Assembly: GCA_963920705.1 (NCBI GenBank)
Contig: OY987236.1
Span: 6,682,190 to 6,746,189 of the forward strand
Direction of reading: 5' to 3'
From: Odiellus spinosus
Taxonomy: Eukaryota > Arthropoda > Arachnida > Opiliones > Phalangiidae
Length of the DNA: 64,000 nucleotides
In this document: piece after piece, positions 1-11,938 of the stretch
Layout of the letters: each line of letters opens with the position of its first letter
Position numbering within the stretch: the stretch's first letter is position 1
Position numbers and translations under genes: made by a program
Notes under the pieces: model-generated
Databases searched by the model: none
Told to the model about the DNA's origin: nothing
What the model saw: only the letters and a program-made list of their open reading frames with translations

Positions 1-2580
1 TTCCACGCTAATGTGAAACGTGGAATAAGCTTCTATGACTGCGCTTTCAATTTCTACGGGACCCGATATGGCCCACCCCAATTTTGTTTCTAAAGCTACG
101 GTGGCCTTGCCTAATCTTTCTGATTTTCCTGAAGCGAATTCCCAATACGTATCTCCCCCAATTAAAACTCCAATGTTATTATTTCCATAGTTACTGTCGT
201 CTGCTAGTTGTAAGCCCTTTTGGATAAGATGATTTTCTATCTCTTCGCAACGTGGCTTCACTAAGGCCCTACAGATATAGGGAACTTCAATAGCTTCTAT
301 TTCTACAGATTCGTTTGGGTTTTTAATATTTTGTAAAGTTACCCTGACAATTTTGCGACTAACTTCCGGGGCGTCCTTATTTCCGAAGTTAAAGATAGTT
401 AAAAGAGTTTTTCCAATTACGGGTAATTTTAGTTTTTGCGAAATGTCTTCTGTTATGAAGGACATCTGGCTTCCCCCGTCTAAAAGACATCTAAGGGGTT
501 CTATTTTATTTTGATTTTTCGGATTTAACGCTAGAGCCTGAGCAGTTTGAAGCAAAATTGTTTTCTTACAAGCTACGTGTGTGTTAATGGCTACTTGCAT
601 GTTTGTGCTTTCAGATTGACCCTGTTCTCTTTCATTATCTAAAGTTTTAACTTGGGTATTTTTCCTTTTATTTACTTCTAGTTGGTCACAAACTACAATA
701 TTATGTTTTTGATTGCACTTTCTACAGGTTTTAAACTGGGATCTACAACTATTTTGGTCGTGCCCCATTCTTATACAATTAAAGCACCTATTTTCTGCCC
801 TAATCATATTTCTTTTGTCTTCTACCGCGTGGTAACTACAATTAATGGATGAGTGATTTGTACTCTTACAAAAAATGCAATAAATATTTTTCCCAGGGAA
901 ATTACGATAAACTGTCAACGCGGAGGCGGATCCCTGGCCCTTAAATTTTTCTTGTTTTGGGTATTTTTCCCTATTGTTATAGTTTTGGCCTTGACTAGAC
1001 TTTTCAACTTCCGAGTTTTGAAGTTTTCCTAGCATTTCAGCTACCTCCCTATTTTGTATATCTTTTCTCAAAAAATCTAGTAACCCTTCTACATCCCAAT
1101 CATCGTTCGCGCCTTTACTTCTGCTATAATCTAGCCTAATATCATTTGGTATGCAACGAAGTAGAGCGGGGCAGAGAAAGGTTCCATTTTCTTTCATATT
1201 TACTCCCTGATTTTTTAAACTTCTGATATTTCCGTCACACGAATCTACTAATTTTCTTAATGCTTTTGTATCGCTAGATTTCCTAACTGCCTGAGTATCA
1301 ATTAATTTATTCATTAAGGAATGTATTATAATGTCCTTTCTACCATACCTATCATTCAACATTTTTACCGCATCATCATACGCTTCTTCTGACGCTATCA
1401 TATTATTTAAAACACTAGCCGCTTCCCCTTCTAAGAATGAAACCAAATAGGAAAATTTGTCTACCTTAGCCATTCCTTGTCTGTTTTCTACGGCGGCTTG
1501 GAAATGACTCCAAAAGGAGGTCCACTTTGTGACGTCACCGTTGAATTTGGTCATCGTTAGTGTTGGAAGCTTGGTGGCTGGTTTGCTGGTCGTTACGGAA
1601 CTTCCGCTGACGGATCCAGCGATGGATGTTGTTGCTGAGTAGTTTGGTACGAGTTGGTTGAGTTTCCGGTTTATCCTAGCTTTTGTGACGATAATCCGGT
1701 CTCGAAATTCGATGGCTCGTGATGTTTCCTTTTCACGTTCGGCAGCTCCGGTAGTTAAGTTTTCCACCCGTTGATCTAGCTCGTTCATCTCGACTTCCTT
1801 TGGTTGTAGAATAGCGAGAGCGTCTTCCAGGTCGTCGCTGGTCAGGTTTGCGCTTTTTAGTAGACCGTCCACGTTGTTGCATAATTTTGTAACGGAAGAT
1901 CTTATAGCCTTTTGGCTACCTTTTAGAGTTTGTAGTTCTTGGTCTTGCGCAGCTACTGCTGCCGCGGCTGCTGCTTGGTCCGCCATTGTTCGTTTTGATT
2001 TTTAACGAACGTTTTTGAAGGTCTTGGAGTTATTTTTTACGAAGTTTTTACTCGCGCTGATTTTTCGCGAAGTTTTTACTCGCGCTGATTTTTCGCGAAG
2101 TTTTTACTCGCGCTGATATTTTCGCGAAGTTTCTACTCGCGCTGATTTTTGGCGAAGTTCCACGCGTTTGATTTTCACGCGTTTGAGTTTCTAAAGACCG
2201 AGGTTTTACTAGATCTTTTTACGTTAATTTAAATTAATTCCCGAAGGTTTCGGCACCATTTTGTAGGGGCGAGTTTGATTTTTACCAACCACTACATTTA
2301 TTTTGAAGTTTTTAAGTTTTTATTATTTGCTCTGTGTCCGAGAGTGACAGAGTTTAGTTTTGCGACTACAAGTTTTGAATTTTATTACAAGAGTGAAATT
2401 TTAGTCTTTTTACAATAATAACAAGTTTTTCGTTTTTACCCCCAACGCATCTCCATCCACATTCCCACGTGCTCCATTATGTCCTGCCTTTGCCTCTACT
2501 GACCAGAGCCCTACGTTTTGAAGTTTTGATTTTTGGGAACTAGTTTCGAGGCAAAAACAGGTGCGAGCACACAGGCAACA
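1..2580 (-). mobile_element. BEL/Pao LTR retrotransposon, 5' part
   Basis: Seen: an open frame reads on the minus strand from an ATG at 1986 to the window edge (662 codons). It shows an Ala-rich start, a coiled N-terminal part, a DUF1759-type gag region, a double cysteine zinc-knuckle region (CFNCIRMGH..., CRKCNQKH) and the start of a DUF1758-type retropepsin region. Upstream of the ATG lies a leader with about four copies of a 29-bp repeat (2035-2165), a primer-binding-site-like stretch (TGGTGCCGAAACC on the minus strand, about 2247-2260) and one LTR. The order gag, zinc knuckle, protease and the TGGTGCCG primer site fit BEL/Pao. The visible part looks whole. The rest of pol and the second LTR are outside the window, so age cannot be taken from LTR divergence; the long open frame suggests a young copy. 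Confidence 0.92.
2262..2580 (-). repeat. 5' LTR of the BEL/Pao element
   Basis: 319 bp, beginning TGTTGCC and ending CCTACA on the minus strand, so it has the expected TG...CA ends. The 3' boundary is set by the primer-binding site that follows directly; the 5' boundary is set by the TG dinucleotide and is less certain. The partner LTR is not in the window, so target-site duplication and LTR identity cannot be checked. Confidence 0.7.
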
Positions 2581-3404
2581 ATGAGGATGGAGGATGAGTT
2601 GGGGACATTTCCATGGAATTTTTAACCCTAGTTTTATTTTTACTACATTTTTGGCAATAATTTTAAAAAGTATATTTTAGATTTAAAGGGTTAGTTAAAT
2701 TTTTAAAATACCCTAAAGGATTTTACAACAGGTGTGTTTAACGTGGAAATTTCGTGATTACGGGCCTCAAATTTATCGAGAATAAGCTCCGTTATTTTAT
2801 CAGATTGAGGGTCCGAATTATAACTGACACATTACGAGTTGATTCTTAACAGGATCTATTTAGAGGTAACACCTGTAGAAAAGTAATTAGCTATCGATTT
2901 TATTGGGTTTCTCGTATCTACACGGAATAACACTCCTAGACAAAGGGGACCAACCGGATTTTAATGATTGACAATCGCTTAACGCCCGTATTTATCGACT
3001 TAAACGAATATTCGTGAAAAATATTCATTGATAATGAGGAATGAAAAAAGCCCAGAGGGCCCGGTTATGATATAACCACTTGTGAAATAGTTAAACATCT
3101 GATTTGATATTATGGGGGATTATTGGCGCTTACACGCGTGATATTATGACAAAAATATGCCCTCTAATTAAGTGATTAAATTTTGGAATTTTCTTATTTT
3201 TTCCAATGAGAGTTTTGATGCAATGAATATTCATATTTCATTGGGAGTAAATGAAAACAGTTCTTAAAAGGATATTCTAGGTTAAGATGAGATTACAGGT
3301 GTACAGGTAAAGCAAAGGATATTGAGTTGAAATTATAACGCATTGGCGTACATTAAATATAGTTGGTATATAGCTAAAATTAAGGATATTGACTCTAAGT
3401 TTAT
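2581..3404. other. AT-rich DNA, no gene seen
   Basis: No convincing coding frame, splice-site set or RNA gene was seen on either strand. The last 60 bases run gradually into the minisatellite that follows. Confidence 0.6.
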
Positions 3405-3920
3405 ATTATATCCTAGGATATTCTTAAGATTAGATCATATCCTAGGATTTTCTTAGGATTAGATTATATCCTAGGATTTTCTTAGGATTAGATTATATCC
3501 TAGGATATTCGTAAGATTAGGTTATATCCTAGGATATTCTTAAGATTAGATAGATCAAAGGATATTCTTAAGATTAGATTAGATAGATAGATCAAAGGAT
3601 ATTCTTAAGATTAGATTAGATAGATAGATCAAAGGATATTCTTAAGATTAGATAGATCAAAGGATATTCTTAAGATTAGATGGATCAAAGGATATTCTTA
3701 AGATGATGGATCAAAGGATATTCTTAAGATTAGACGGATCAAAGGATATTCTTAAGATTAGACGGATCAAAGGATATTCTTAAGATTAGACGGATCAAAG
3801 GATATTCTTAAGATTAGACGGATCAAAGGATATTCTTAAGATTAGACGGATCAAAGGATATTCTTAAGGTTAGATAGATCAAAGGATATTCTTAAGATTA
3901 GATTAGATAGATCAAAGAAA
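3405..3920. repeat. minisatellite, about 28-bp unit, two subfamilies
   Basis: About 18 tandem units share the core GGATATTCTTAAGATTAGA. The first few units carry TATATCCTA before the core, which forms the palindrome TATCCTAGGATA. The later units carry GATCAAA instead and are more uniform, with one stretch of five nearly identical units. This points to local spread of one variant by unequal exchange. No coding function is suggested. Confidence 0.95.
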
Positions 3921-5131
3921 ATTCTGAGTTTAGATTAAGTACATGCACCCAAGGATAATTCAAGTCGAGATTATGTATTAACTCATATAATATTTTAAGT
4001 TGAGATTAGATAGACGGTAGACCAAAAACATTCGAAGTTGAGATTAAATAGATGCCGGTATAGACCAAAGGATATTCTAGGAGTTGATATTAACAAAGTT
4101 CAGCTAACCTTCTAAAATTGCATGGTTAAATTCATAATCGTGCGAATTATAACATTAATTTTAACGATTCTAGGATTGCGAAGAGGGAAAGAGTCCCTTA
4201 ACTTTTGCCTCCTAATAACTTAACCAAGTCGAAAACGATTCCCAACCAATTTGAAATAGTAAAAAAAGCCTAACCAATTCGAGGGGCCATATATATTTTT
4301 AAACTCTTATACGAATATGATATCGTACATAACCGAAACACTGATATTTAAGTACCTGGAAAACAAATCGTTCGCATCCACGACGAATCGTTATTTGTTT
4401 CTAAAAGACCGCTAAAGAATTGCGCCTAATAATAAAAGAAATACCTATCTATTTTTCGGTATAAAACTATAATTAAGGACGCCAAATTATAGCTTAGCAA
4501 TCGAGGGTGTTAAGAATATCAAAATGGATAATAATATACGAGACACGCAACACAGCGCGAGGGTCAACTTTCTTATAAAACAACCGTAAGATCGAGAATC
4601 GTTTGTCTTATAGTACAACCCTCCCCAACACCCCGTGACGTCACAAACCTAGTACTTAGGGCAATTTGTACGTAACTAGATAGGGGGATTGTTAACGGGA
4701 AGGTGAAATGGACAAAATATGGATTTTATTGGGTTAACAACTATTGGTTGTGTAAAGGGTCATTCTCTTGTCCGGGGCCGTTAAACTTGTTTATGTTTTA
4801 TTTCCATATTCCCTTTAGGAGGGGGTTCTCGATGGGGATGCGCTTACGACGATTAAAATAAAACGCGAGGCGCGAATAAGTCAATTGATATCGTCGTCAC
4901 GATTCAGCGCGGCCAACAGCAACTGAATTGCATGACGTCGAGCAATTGGCACGCCGCTAGCTATGGGGACCCGCCACTGATGGCTTCATTTATTTCGTTT
5001 TGTATTTTCTTCCCAATGCCTATTTATTTCTATTATTTCGTTTTAAAGAAAAGATGAAATGACAAAGACGATTTTCTACAAGTAATTTTATCTAAAATGA
5101 AATGACGAATTCAGAGCACGCGTGTAATATA
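3921..5131. other. AT-rich DNA with one CRE-like site
   Basis: No gene recognised. The stretch fades out of the preceding repeat (degenerate units to about 4080). A perfect CRE palindrome, TGACGTCA, lies at 4636-4643 in a C-rich patch, and CATGACGTCG at about 4932 is a near match. Whether either is used cannot be told from sequence. Confidence 0.5.
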
Positions 5132-5231
5132 TGATTCTTGGCAAAAATGCCTTAAAGGAAAACGAAAATTTTCCTGATTGTTCGGTATTGGTTGTGCGAT
5201 TTTTGCGATATTCCTCAACCTTTATCTTGAT

Positions 5232-5968
5232 ATTTCCGTTATTTTCACGATATTTCCACAAGTTTCTAGCTATTTCTCCGATATTTCCACTAGTTTCTAG
5301 CTATTTCTCCGATATTTCCACTAGTTTCTAGATATTTCTCCGAAATTTCCACTAGTTTCTAGATATTTCTCCGAAATTTCCACTAGTTTCTAGATATTTC
5401 TCCGAAATTTCCACTAGTTTCTAGATATTTCTCCGAAATTTCCACTAGTTTCTAGATATTTCTCCGAAATTTCCACTAGTTTCTAGATATTTCTCCGAAA
5501 TTTCCACTAGTTTCTAGATATTTCTCCGATATTTCCACTAGTTTCTAGATATTTCTCCGATATTTCCACTAGTTTCTAGATATTTCTCAGATATTTCCAC
5601 AAGTTTCTAGATATTTCTCCGATATTTCCACTAGTTTCTAGCTATTTCTCCGATATTTCCACTAGTTTCTAGCTATTTCTCCGATATTTCCACTAGTTTC
5701 TAGATATTCCTCCGATATTTCCACTAGTTTCTAGATATTCCTCCGATATTTCCACTAGTTTCTAGATATTTCTCCGATATTTCCACAAGTTTCTGGATAT
5801 TTCTCCGATATTTCCACAAGTTTCTGGATATTTCTCCGATTTATCCACTAGTTTCTAGATATTTTTCCGATATTTTCACTAGTTTCTAGATATTTCTCCG
5901 ATATTTCCACTAGTTTCTAGATATTTCTACGATATTTCCACTAGTTTCTAGATATTTCTCCGATATTT
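5232..5968. repeat. minisatellite, 31-bp unit, about 24 copies
   Basis: Unit core: TTTCCACTAGTTTCTAGATA plus TTTCTCCGA(T/A)A. The period is a steady 31 bp. Central units share GAAATTTCC while both flanks carry GATATTTCC, the usual pattern of recent amplification in the middle of an array. The units are contiguous without unique spacers, so this is a minisatellite and not a CRISPR-like array. Confidence 0.97.
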
Positions 5969-6431
5969 CCATAGCGTTTTAATATTTCTACGACGTCAGG
6001 TCTATAGTATCTTGTTATTTCACGATATTTTGTGACTTGCCACTATAACGAAACTATTCCTTGTTGGTTATCAGATATCGCACGCTCAAATTCTATTAGT
6101 CATTTCATCTTTCCTTTATTACTATTGCGGCGTAGCAGGTGTTGAAATCAACGCCACGCACCGACTATGGCGAATTTTTCTATAAAAATGACAGAGGCAA
6201 TTCGTGACCGGGTAAAATGAAGTAATTGCTTTCCAATAGCGAGCGTATAAAAAAAAATTTACCGATATATCCTCCAAAACTTCGGGAATTAAAAAATAAA
6301 AATTTGTTTCTTTGAAAATAAATAAAATGATCTTTCACGAATTCGAAAAACTGGCGTTCCAATTTGCGCCCAGCAATTCGTGGGGATGAAAATAATCGAG
6401 TCGCCTCTCAATTAATATCTGGGAATCCTTT

Positions 6432-7022
6432 AAAGGGACAGTGAAAAGCAAAACAACCCGAGAATCGAGCAAAATGAAAATTGATTTGAAGTTCAAGAAG
6501 ACTTCGCGAAACAAAAATCAGGGATATGTTAGAAATTAAACTAGAAATGACTGGCCAGAAATTAATGAACCCGTTGTGGGTGGAGTATCAAACTCACGAC
6601 GACTTGCAGTGACTAAGTTTTAAGCTACTTATGTCCGAAGCACAGTGCCGAATTATCTACTAGGCATAGGCACGTGGGATAGGGGGCCCTTGAAGGATCA
6701 AATTAACCCCCCTCATCCTGCTACTGACTAGGGACAAAGGGCCCCCGAAAGTCTAGTGCCTTTGGGTCCCCAAGGGTCATAATCAGGCAGTGCCGAAGCA
6801 CCTGCCACAGTAGGACAAGAAGGCGGTGAGAATACTGACTGCTCTTTGAATAAATTTGACGTCATAGGAAAAAAGAGTGACGTTTCATAGTCTTTGTCTG
6901 GAATCACTGTCGTCGTATTTGGAACAAATTTTGAATACTGTGTTTCAATAATATTATAAAATATATGACCCACACTCACTCAAAAAAAAAAAAAAAAAAA
7001 AAAAATGGTGACAGTCTCACTT
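6432..7022. mobile_element. possible TTAA-site element with an A-tract
   Basis: The left end reads TTTAAAGGGACAGTGAAAAG and the right end reads, inverted, TTAAAGTGAGACTGTCACC. Both place an AGKG... terminus next to TTAA, like the better-supported TTAA elements elsewhere in the window. A run of about 24 A lies at 6981-7004. Inside, 6660-6830 is GC-richer and open on the minus strand for 83 codons, but that peptide matches no family I recognise. Treating the two ends as a pair is inference. Confidence 0.3.
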
Positions 7023-8442
7023 TAATATTTTTTCCCTTTCCATAAAAATAATAATTTTGTTCGGTTAAGGATAAATTATATACCAATGTCTTTGCTATAT
7101 TATTTAATTAAAACGCGTATTTAAAACGATAAAACGTGTGAAAAATGGGCCTCTTAATTTCGCTTTTGGTAAATTGGATCAAAACTTCTGAAAACCAATC
7201 ACCGAACGAGCTGGCTCGCCTACCTTCGGGCAGGGCAGTCCAAAATAATTTCATAAAATACTCGTCAAAAATATTACTAAGAGATATTTCTCCGGGGGCC
7301 CTCAATGGCTCAAAATAAATTGAATATTATTTCTTTAAAGGCTAAGTCTTAACAACAATAAGAAAAAATTACCCCTATCATAAATTCATATTCCCAGAGA
7401 TGCTTCCTAAATTCCCTGATCTTAAATTATGCGAAATATTTAAATTGGTTCCTACTTAAATAAAGAAGTCTGATTTTATGGCTGGAGTATCCCTTTAATA
7501 AAATATTTAAGTAAAAAAAATTACTAAGGTTATACGCCGAAGTCCTTATTCACTTCTTGCTACGCTAATTGACATAAAAAAAACAGTCTCAAGAACTTAA
7601 AAGTAGAAAACCGTGGATGACATCCCTCTAGTAGCTTATAAAAAAAAAAATGCCACCGACTTAAAGGTCAGGAAATGTGACCTTTAGGCCTAACTTTGGC
7701 TATAAAAACCAAGACACGTTGTCCGACTGTGTCTTTGACATTGCAAAGTAACATGTTTAGAAGTAAATGGACGGTGACACAAGGCCTCCCCTGCAGGTTT
7801 ATTCTTGTTTATGCTTATAAGATTCCAGGGACTTCCAAACTATCTCGTATACCTAATTGTACAAAAGGGATCTTGCAAAAAGATGCCAAGTATGTAAGGA
7901 TATATTTAGTTTACAGCCTTCACGACTCAATTGCTTTTGGGATGACCCCTTATAACTATGTTTCGGATTTAAAAAAAAGTGTCCTGTCAACTCCAATACA
8001 AGTAGAACATATCTAATGGACTGTTTTAACAAGACAAACTTAAGTTGAAGGGGACATTTAAGAGTATTTAATAGAATTAGTTTATGTTAGGCATAAAGAC
8101 CTAAAATTGAAGCTGGCAGAATATACATATGGGTCAATCTTGTGTGATTTCTATTGGTTACCGAATAACTTCGGTATTAACAATAACTCATTTGTGTCCC
8201 TAACACTTGTAAGAACATTGGGATACTTATGATACCATCCACGATTATTTAGTAGACAAAATTAGTCTACGTTTCGTTTTATCACATCTCTTAAATGATT
8301 TATATAGCGTACTCAGGCGTTTCATTTTTTCCTGAGGTTAATTCCCAAGTACTAAGTACAAAGGATCTTGGCACATTCATTCCTACCAGTTACCATTCTG
8401 GCTATCCTTTTAATCGAGAAAACTATTCGACCCTTTAACCAC
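7023..8442. other. no gene recognised
   Basis: A 65-codon minus-strand frame (7108-7305) and a 106-codon plus-strand frame (7696-8016) occur, but neither has recognisable motifs, codon bias or splice context, and I would not call either a gene. A downstream exon for the minus-strand exons at 8.6-9.9 kb might be expected here; I could not find one. Confidence 0.45.
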
Positions 8443-8634
8443 CGCGCTCTGATTGGTATCATGGTGGTATACCTTAATGGGTATACGAAAAACGTACAAC
8501 ATACGACCCCGTGCCAAGTACATATGTCAGAACATGTTAATATTTTCATGACGCTTCGTTTATAATGTGACTTAATTATCAATCTCCTTCATGAAGAACG
8601 CAATTTAAACTTGAAAATAAAAATATGAGCTCAC

Positions 8635-8686
8635 CATTTTGTAGGTCTTGTAGAACTGAAGAAAGTCTGTCCAGCTTTGAATCCAT
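8635..8686 (-). CDS. putative first coding exon, tandem copy 1
   Basis: Minus-strand exon 8635-8775: acceptor TTTTTTCAG|GCG, about 89 nt of 5' UTR, an ATG preceded by an in-frame TGA, then MDSKLDRLSSVLQDLQN and one further base before the donor ATG|GTGAGC (phase 1). No family is recognised; the peptide is a short amphipathic, probably helical N-terminus. The case that this is real rests on the matching copy at 9798-9849, which keeps the ATG, reading frame, acceptor and donor. The exon to which it splices was not found to the left. It could instead be an alternative leader exon or a decayed duplicate. Confidence 0.5.
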
Positions 8687-8869
8687 TTCCAATATTATGT
8701 CAAGGGTAGATCAAGAAACGAACACGTTAGGCTTAGCGATTTGAAGTTATTTCCTTTGTTTCTCGCATTTATCGCCTGAAAAAAGAAAATATAATTGAAT
8801 ATACAAAATTATTAACTATAAAATAAAGTATTTACATTTAAAGCAAGCAATAAATCCGCTGAAAATAAA

Positions 8870-9040
8870 TTGCACAAGTAAAAAGAAACACCATCATCAC
8901 AGCTAACTAGCCATAAGCCCACAATGACTACATATTATTTAGTATAAAAATTCTAGATGGCGCTGGCGGTATAGCGTAACGGATTTGGCGCAAAATTCAT
9001 CCCCTATAACCCCCGCGCTCTGATTGGTCACTGGTGTACG
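8870..9040 (-). promoter_or_regulatory. CCAAT-type promoter-like block (of three)
   Basis: Upstream of each repeated exon on the minus strand lies a similar block. Here it contains GACCAATCAGAGCGCGGGGG (inverted CCAAT context with GC-rich DNA), TTTTGCGCCAAA (E2F-like half) and AGCGCCATCTA (CTCF-like core, inverted). The equivalents lie near 9440-9630 and 10020-10150. The last lacks the CCAAT box because the duplication ends there, and the middle one has lost the CTCF-like core. Promoter function is inferred from position and motif content. Confidence 0.35.
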
Positions 9041-9201
9041 CATTATGATAGAATATCAAATGGCGAGCAAAAACGTAGATAATACGATTCCGAACATTTA
9101 TGTTATTAAGTTCATCACGCTCCGTTCATAATGTGACATAATTAAATAAGCAACTTTAATGACAATATCAATTTAGCTTGGAAACAAAAATACGTGCTCA
9201 C

Positions 9202-9285
9202 CATTTCAAGGTCTTGTAGAACCGAAGGAAGCCAGTCTAGCCTTGGAGGAAGTATACTTCCTCCAAGGTCTAGCTTCGAATCCAT
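9202..9285 (-). CDS. putative first coding exon, tandem copy 2 (longer)
   Basis: Minus-strand exon 9202-9374 with the same acceptor (TTTTTTCAG|GCG) and donor (ATG|GTGAGC) as its sisters. It opens MDSKLD and then carries a 33-nt insertion built from a 28-bp perfect palindrome. The insertion adds 11 codons and leaves the frame open (28 codons in all). Just before the donor it is one nucleotide shorter than copies 1 and 3, so it leaves in phase 0 where they leave in phase 1. If all three splice to the same next exon, this copy would shift the frame, so it may be non-functional or use another partner exon. Confidence 0.4.
9241..9268. repeat. 28-bp perfect palindrome
   Basis: CCTTGGAGGAAGTA is followed directly by its exact reverse complement. 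It is absent from the two sister copies of the unit and is flanked by a short direct repeat, GTCTAG. It lies inside the putative coding exon and keeps it open. A replication template switch is a likely origin. Confidence 0.9.
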
Positions 9286-9797
9286 CCCCAATATTAGGTC
9301 AAGCATGGCTCAATATACTAACACGTTAGGCTTAGCGATTTGAAGCTATTTCCTTTGTTTCTCACATTTATCGCCTGAAAAAAAGAAAAATACAATTGAA
9401 CATACCAATTAATTAATTATAAAATTAATTACATTAAAAACAAGCAATAAATCCGATGAAAATCAATGGCACACGTAAAAAGCCACATCGCCATCAATAT
9501 TAACTAGCCACAAACCCACAATCACTAAATATTAAGTATAAAATTCTAGGTAGCGGTATAGTGTAACTGTTTGGCGCAAAATTCACACCCTATAACCCCC
9601 GCGCTCTGATTGGTCACTGCTGTACGCGTTATGGTGCAATATCAAAATGGCTAGCAAAACCGTAGACAATACGATCCCGAAAATTTATGTCAGAACGGGT
9701 TAATAAATTCATAACGCTCCGTTCATAATGTAATAAATTAAAAAGCCTATTTCATGACAATATCAATTGAAGCTTGGAAACAAAAATATGAGCTCAC

Positions 9798-9849
9798 CAT
9801 TTTGAAGGTCTTGTAAAACCGAAGAAAGCCCGTCCAGCTTTGAATCCAT
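9798..9849 (-). CDS. putative first coding exon, tandem copy 3
   Basis: Minus-strand exon 9798-9932: acceptor TTTTTTTCAG|GCG, 5' UTR, ATG, then MDSKLDGLSSVLQDLQN and the donor ATG|GTGAGC in phase 1. It differs from copy 1 by a single residue (G for R at position 7), although the surrounding non-coding sequence has drifted considerably. That contrast hints at selection on the peptide, but the exon is too short to be sure. It is the 5'-most copy for a minus-strand gene. Confidence 0.5.
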
Positions 9850-10150
9850 CCCCAATTATATGTCAAGTATGGCTCAAGAAACGTTAGGCTTAGCGAATTG
9901 AAGGGCTTTCTTTTGTTTCTCGCATCTATCGCCTGAAAAAAAAATACATAATTGAATACACTAATTAATTAACTATAAAATTAAGTAATTACATTAATAG
10001 CAAGAAATAAATCGGCTAAAAATCAATTTTAGAAAAGAAACGTCACAACTCATCCAGCACGACGAGCCAGCCACATTGTCACAAACACCGGACTAAAACT
10101 TGACTATAAAAATTCTAGATGGCGCTACAGTGTAACAGTTTTGGCGCGTA

Positions 10151-11938
10151 ATTTGAACCGATTATAAAAGGATTCCTAAACCGGAAAATTTATGATATTT
10201 GAACTGCAATATAAATATTTCCTCGGTATAGCTAAGATTTTAAAAATAATTAAAAATTTGTTTATGCATTCGAGGCTAGAGATAATTAGAAAAGTACCTA
10301 AACTCCTCGTAAAATTAATTTAAAATAAAACAGTTTTGAAGAAATGGTTACGAGGAACGTGATAAAACGGCTTAATGTATTTTTAAAATATTTTGCTTTA
10401 GGCTTATTCATTTTTTAGAAATTAAGCCTAATTAATTTTTCCAATCAGTTTGGTTATACATTCAATTACCGCGAATAAACTTGACTTAATTAGGCCTAAA
10501 TCGTGTTAAAATAAAGGTTACATGAACTTTGGGTGAAAACAAATCTCGAAAATAAAAATCGAATTAATTTTGCATTATAGTCAGAACTTTGACTTCAGGT
10601 TCATGCTTTCATAATTTAAATTTCAAGGGTTATTTCATTGGGTCAATTATTTAAATTCATACTATAGATATCCGGCATCAAAACACTCCTTGTAATATTT
10701 TAAAGGGAGAGTGAAACACGTAAGATATTTTAAAATATTCAGAATTCGACTAATTTGAGACTTCGGGATCTTAATTCCTTCTAACGTTGCAAACTTTACA
10801 TAATCAACTTATTATTTTCAATAAAATACTAAAGACGCTCGCGTTTCTTAAGAATATGTCTTGGTATGATGAGAAATAAGGCAATTAATCACAAAATAAT
10901 GGATATAGGTCTGCATTATTGATACGGGGTCAATGTCCCGGAGGAACAAAGGCTTAATCAATTTGTACTGCTTTTTTTACAGGTAATAGTCTGTAGTTCA
11001 CACCCCGTCCGGCGAGTTAGAGGTAAAAAAGCTTTTAAAGGTACAAAAATATTCCGGAATCGTAGCCAAAAAGCAATATATCATCGTACAAAAAGGGCTG
11101 CTATTCCAATAATAAGAATAAAAAGATTTTTGTGCCAAATCATCCGACAAGGCTTAACAACGGACAAAATGCGGAACGAATCGAGAAAATAAATCTGTTT
11201 TTTTAGTTCTAAGCGTAAACAACGCCACAAATAAGTTAAACCTAGTTATCTATTTACGCGTAATAGTCGTTTTTACGTCATGTTAGGCTAAAAGAAATAA
11301 TTTGTTTGCAAAATTTAACCTATGAATCATGTTGTAATTACTCCAATACTTGTTCTTTTTGAATAAATTTCAAAGAACAGAAAATTTTCAAAAGTAATGA
11401 ACTTGGAATAAATTAATATATCTTTAAAACGACATTTTAAAAGTACAGTATACACATGGAAACATAAGACCATGCTTTACATTGGTTATGGTTATTATAC
11501 CACAAACAATTTCGTCTGTTCTACTTCCGTTACGTGACATCTTACGTCACATCCTATACGGAAAATATCCATAAGAGAATAAGCATCCAAAAATCAAATA
11601 TATAAACCAATAATTTACCTACAAATAATTATAAATTTAAAACAGCGGTACTTCAGTAAGCAATAACAACCTGTCACCGAAATCATGTTGAAAACAAGGG
11701 AGCGTATCAACCAAAATTCTCCAACATAGCTTGTCATTAGTAATGAGACCTAAGAGGTGAATGTAATGCAGCTTCTGTTTTGTGTCAGAAGCCGGCTATA
11801 TCATTAAATTTCAAAAATGAATGACATTAAATGTCTAACCTTTAAAGAGACAGTATCATAATAAATCCAATTTTTGAAAGTTTGTATAATCTAGGACTAT
11901 TAACAATGGACATCTTAAGTGATAAAGAAGAATAAAAC
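10151..11938. other. AT-rich DNA, no gene seen
   Basis: Nothing coding was recognised. A TTTAAAGGGAGAGTGAAA motif at about 10700 and TTTAAAGAGACAGTATCAT at about 11842 match the ends of TTAA-site elements found elsewhere in the window, but I could not pair them into elements. Confidence 0.5.

Larger units (their letters stand above)
8443..10150 (-). repeat. three-fold tandem duplication, about 571-586-bp unit
   Basis: The marker CGCGCTCTGATTGGT recurs at 8443, 9014 and 9600, and the sequence between the markers aligns throughout. Read on the minus strand each unit holds, in order, a CCAAT-type block, a conserved stretch with TAGATGGCGCT on the plus strand in two of the three, an AT-rich spacer, a polypyrimidine tract with CAG, a short exon and a GTGAGC donor. 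The left edge decays after about 8350. The right copy ends about 10150, where its upstream flank becomes unrelated. Divergence is moderate, with the exon and splice sites best kept. Confidence 0.93.

Noticed and set aside
3405-5968. Regular 28-31-bp repeats resembling CRISPR arrays
   Set aside because: The units are directly contiguous with no unique spacers, and the window is eukaryotic; they are minisatellites.
6728-6979. 83-codon minus-strand frame near an A-tract, as a retrocopy
   Set aside because: The A-tract lies upstream of the frame on that strand, and no parent gene or family could be named.
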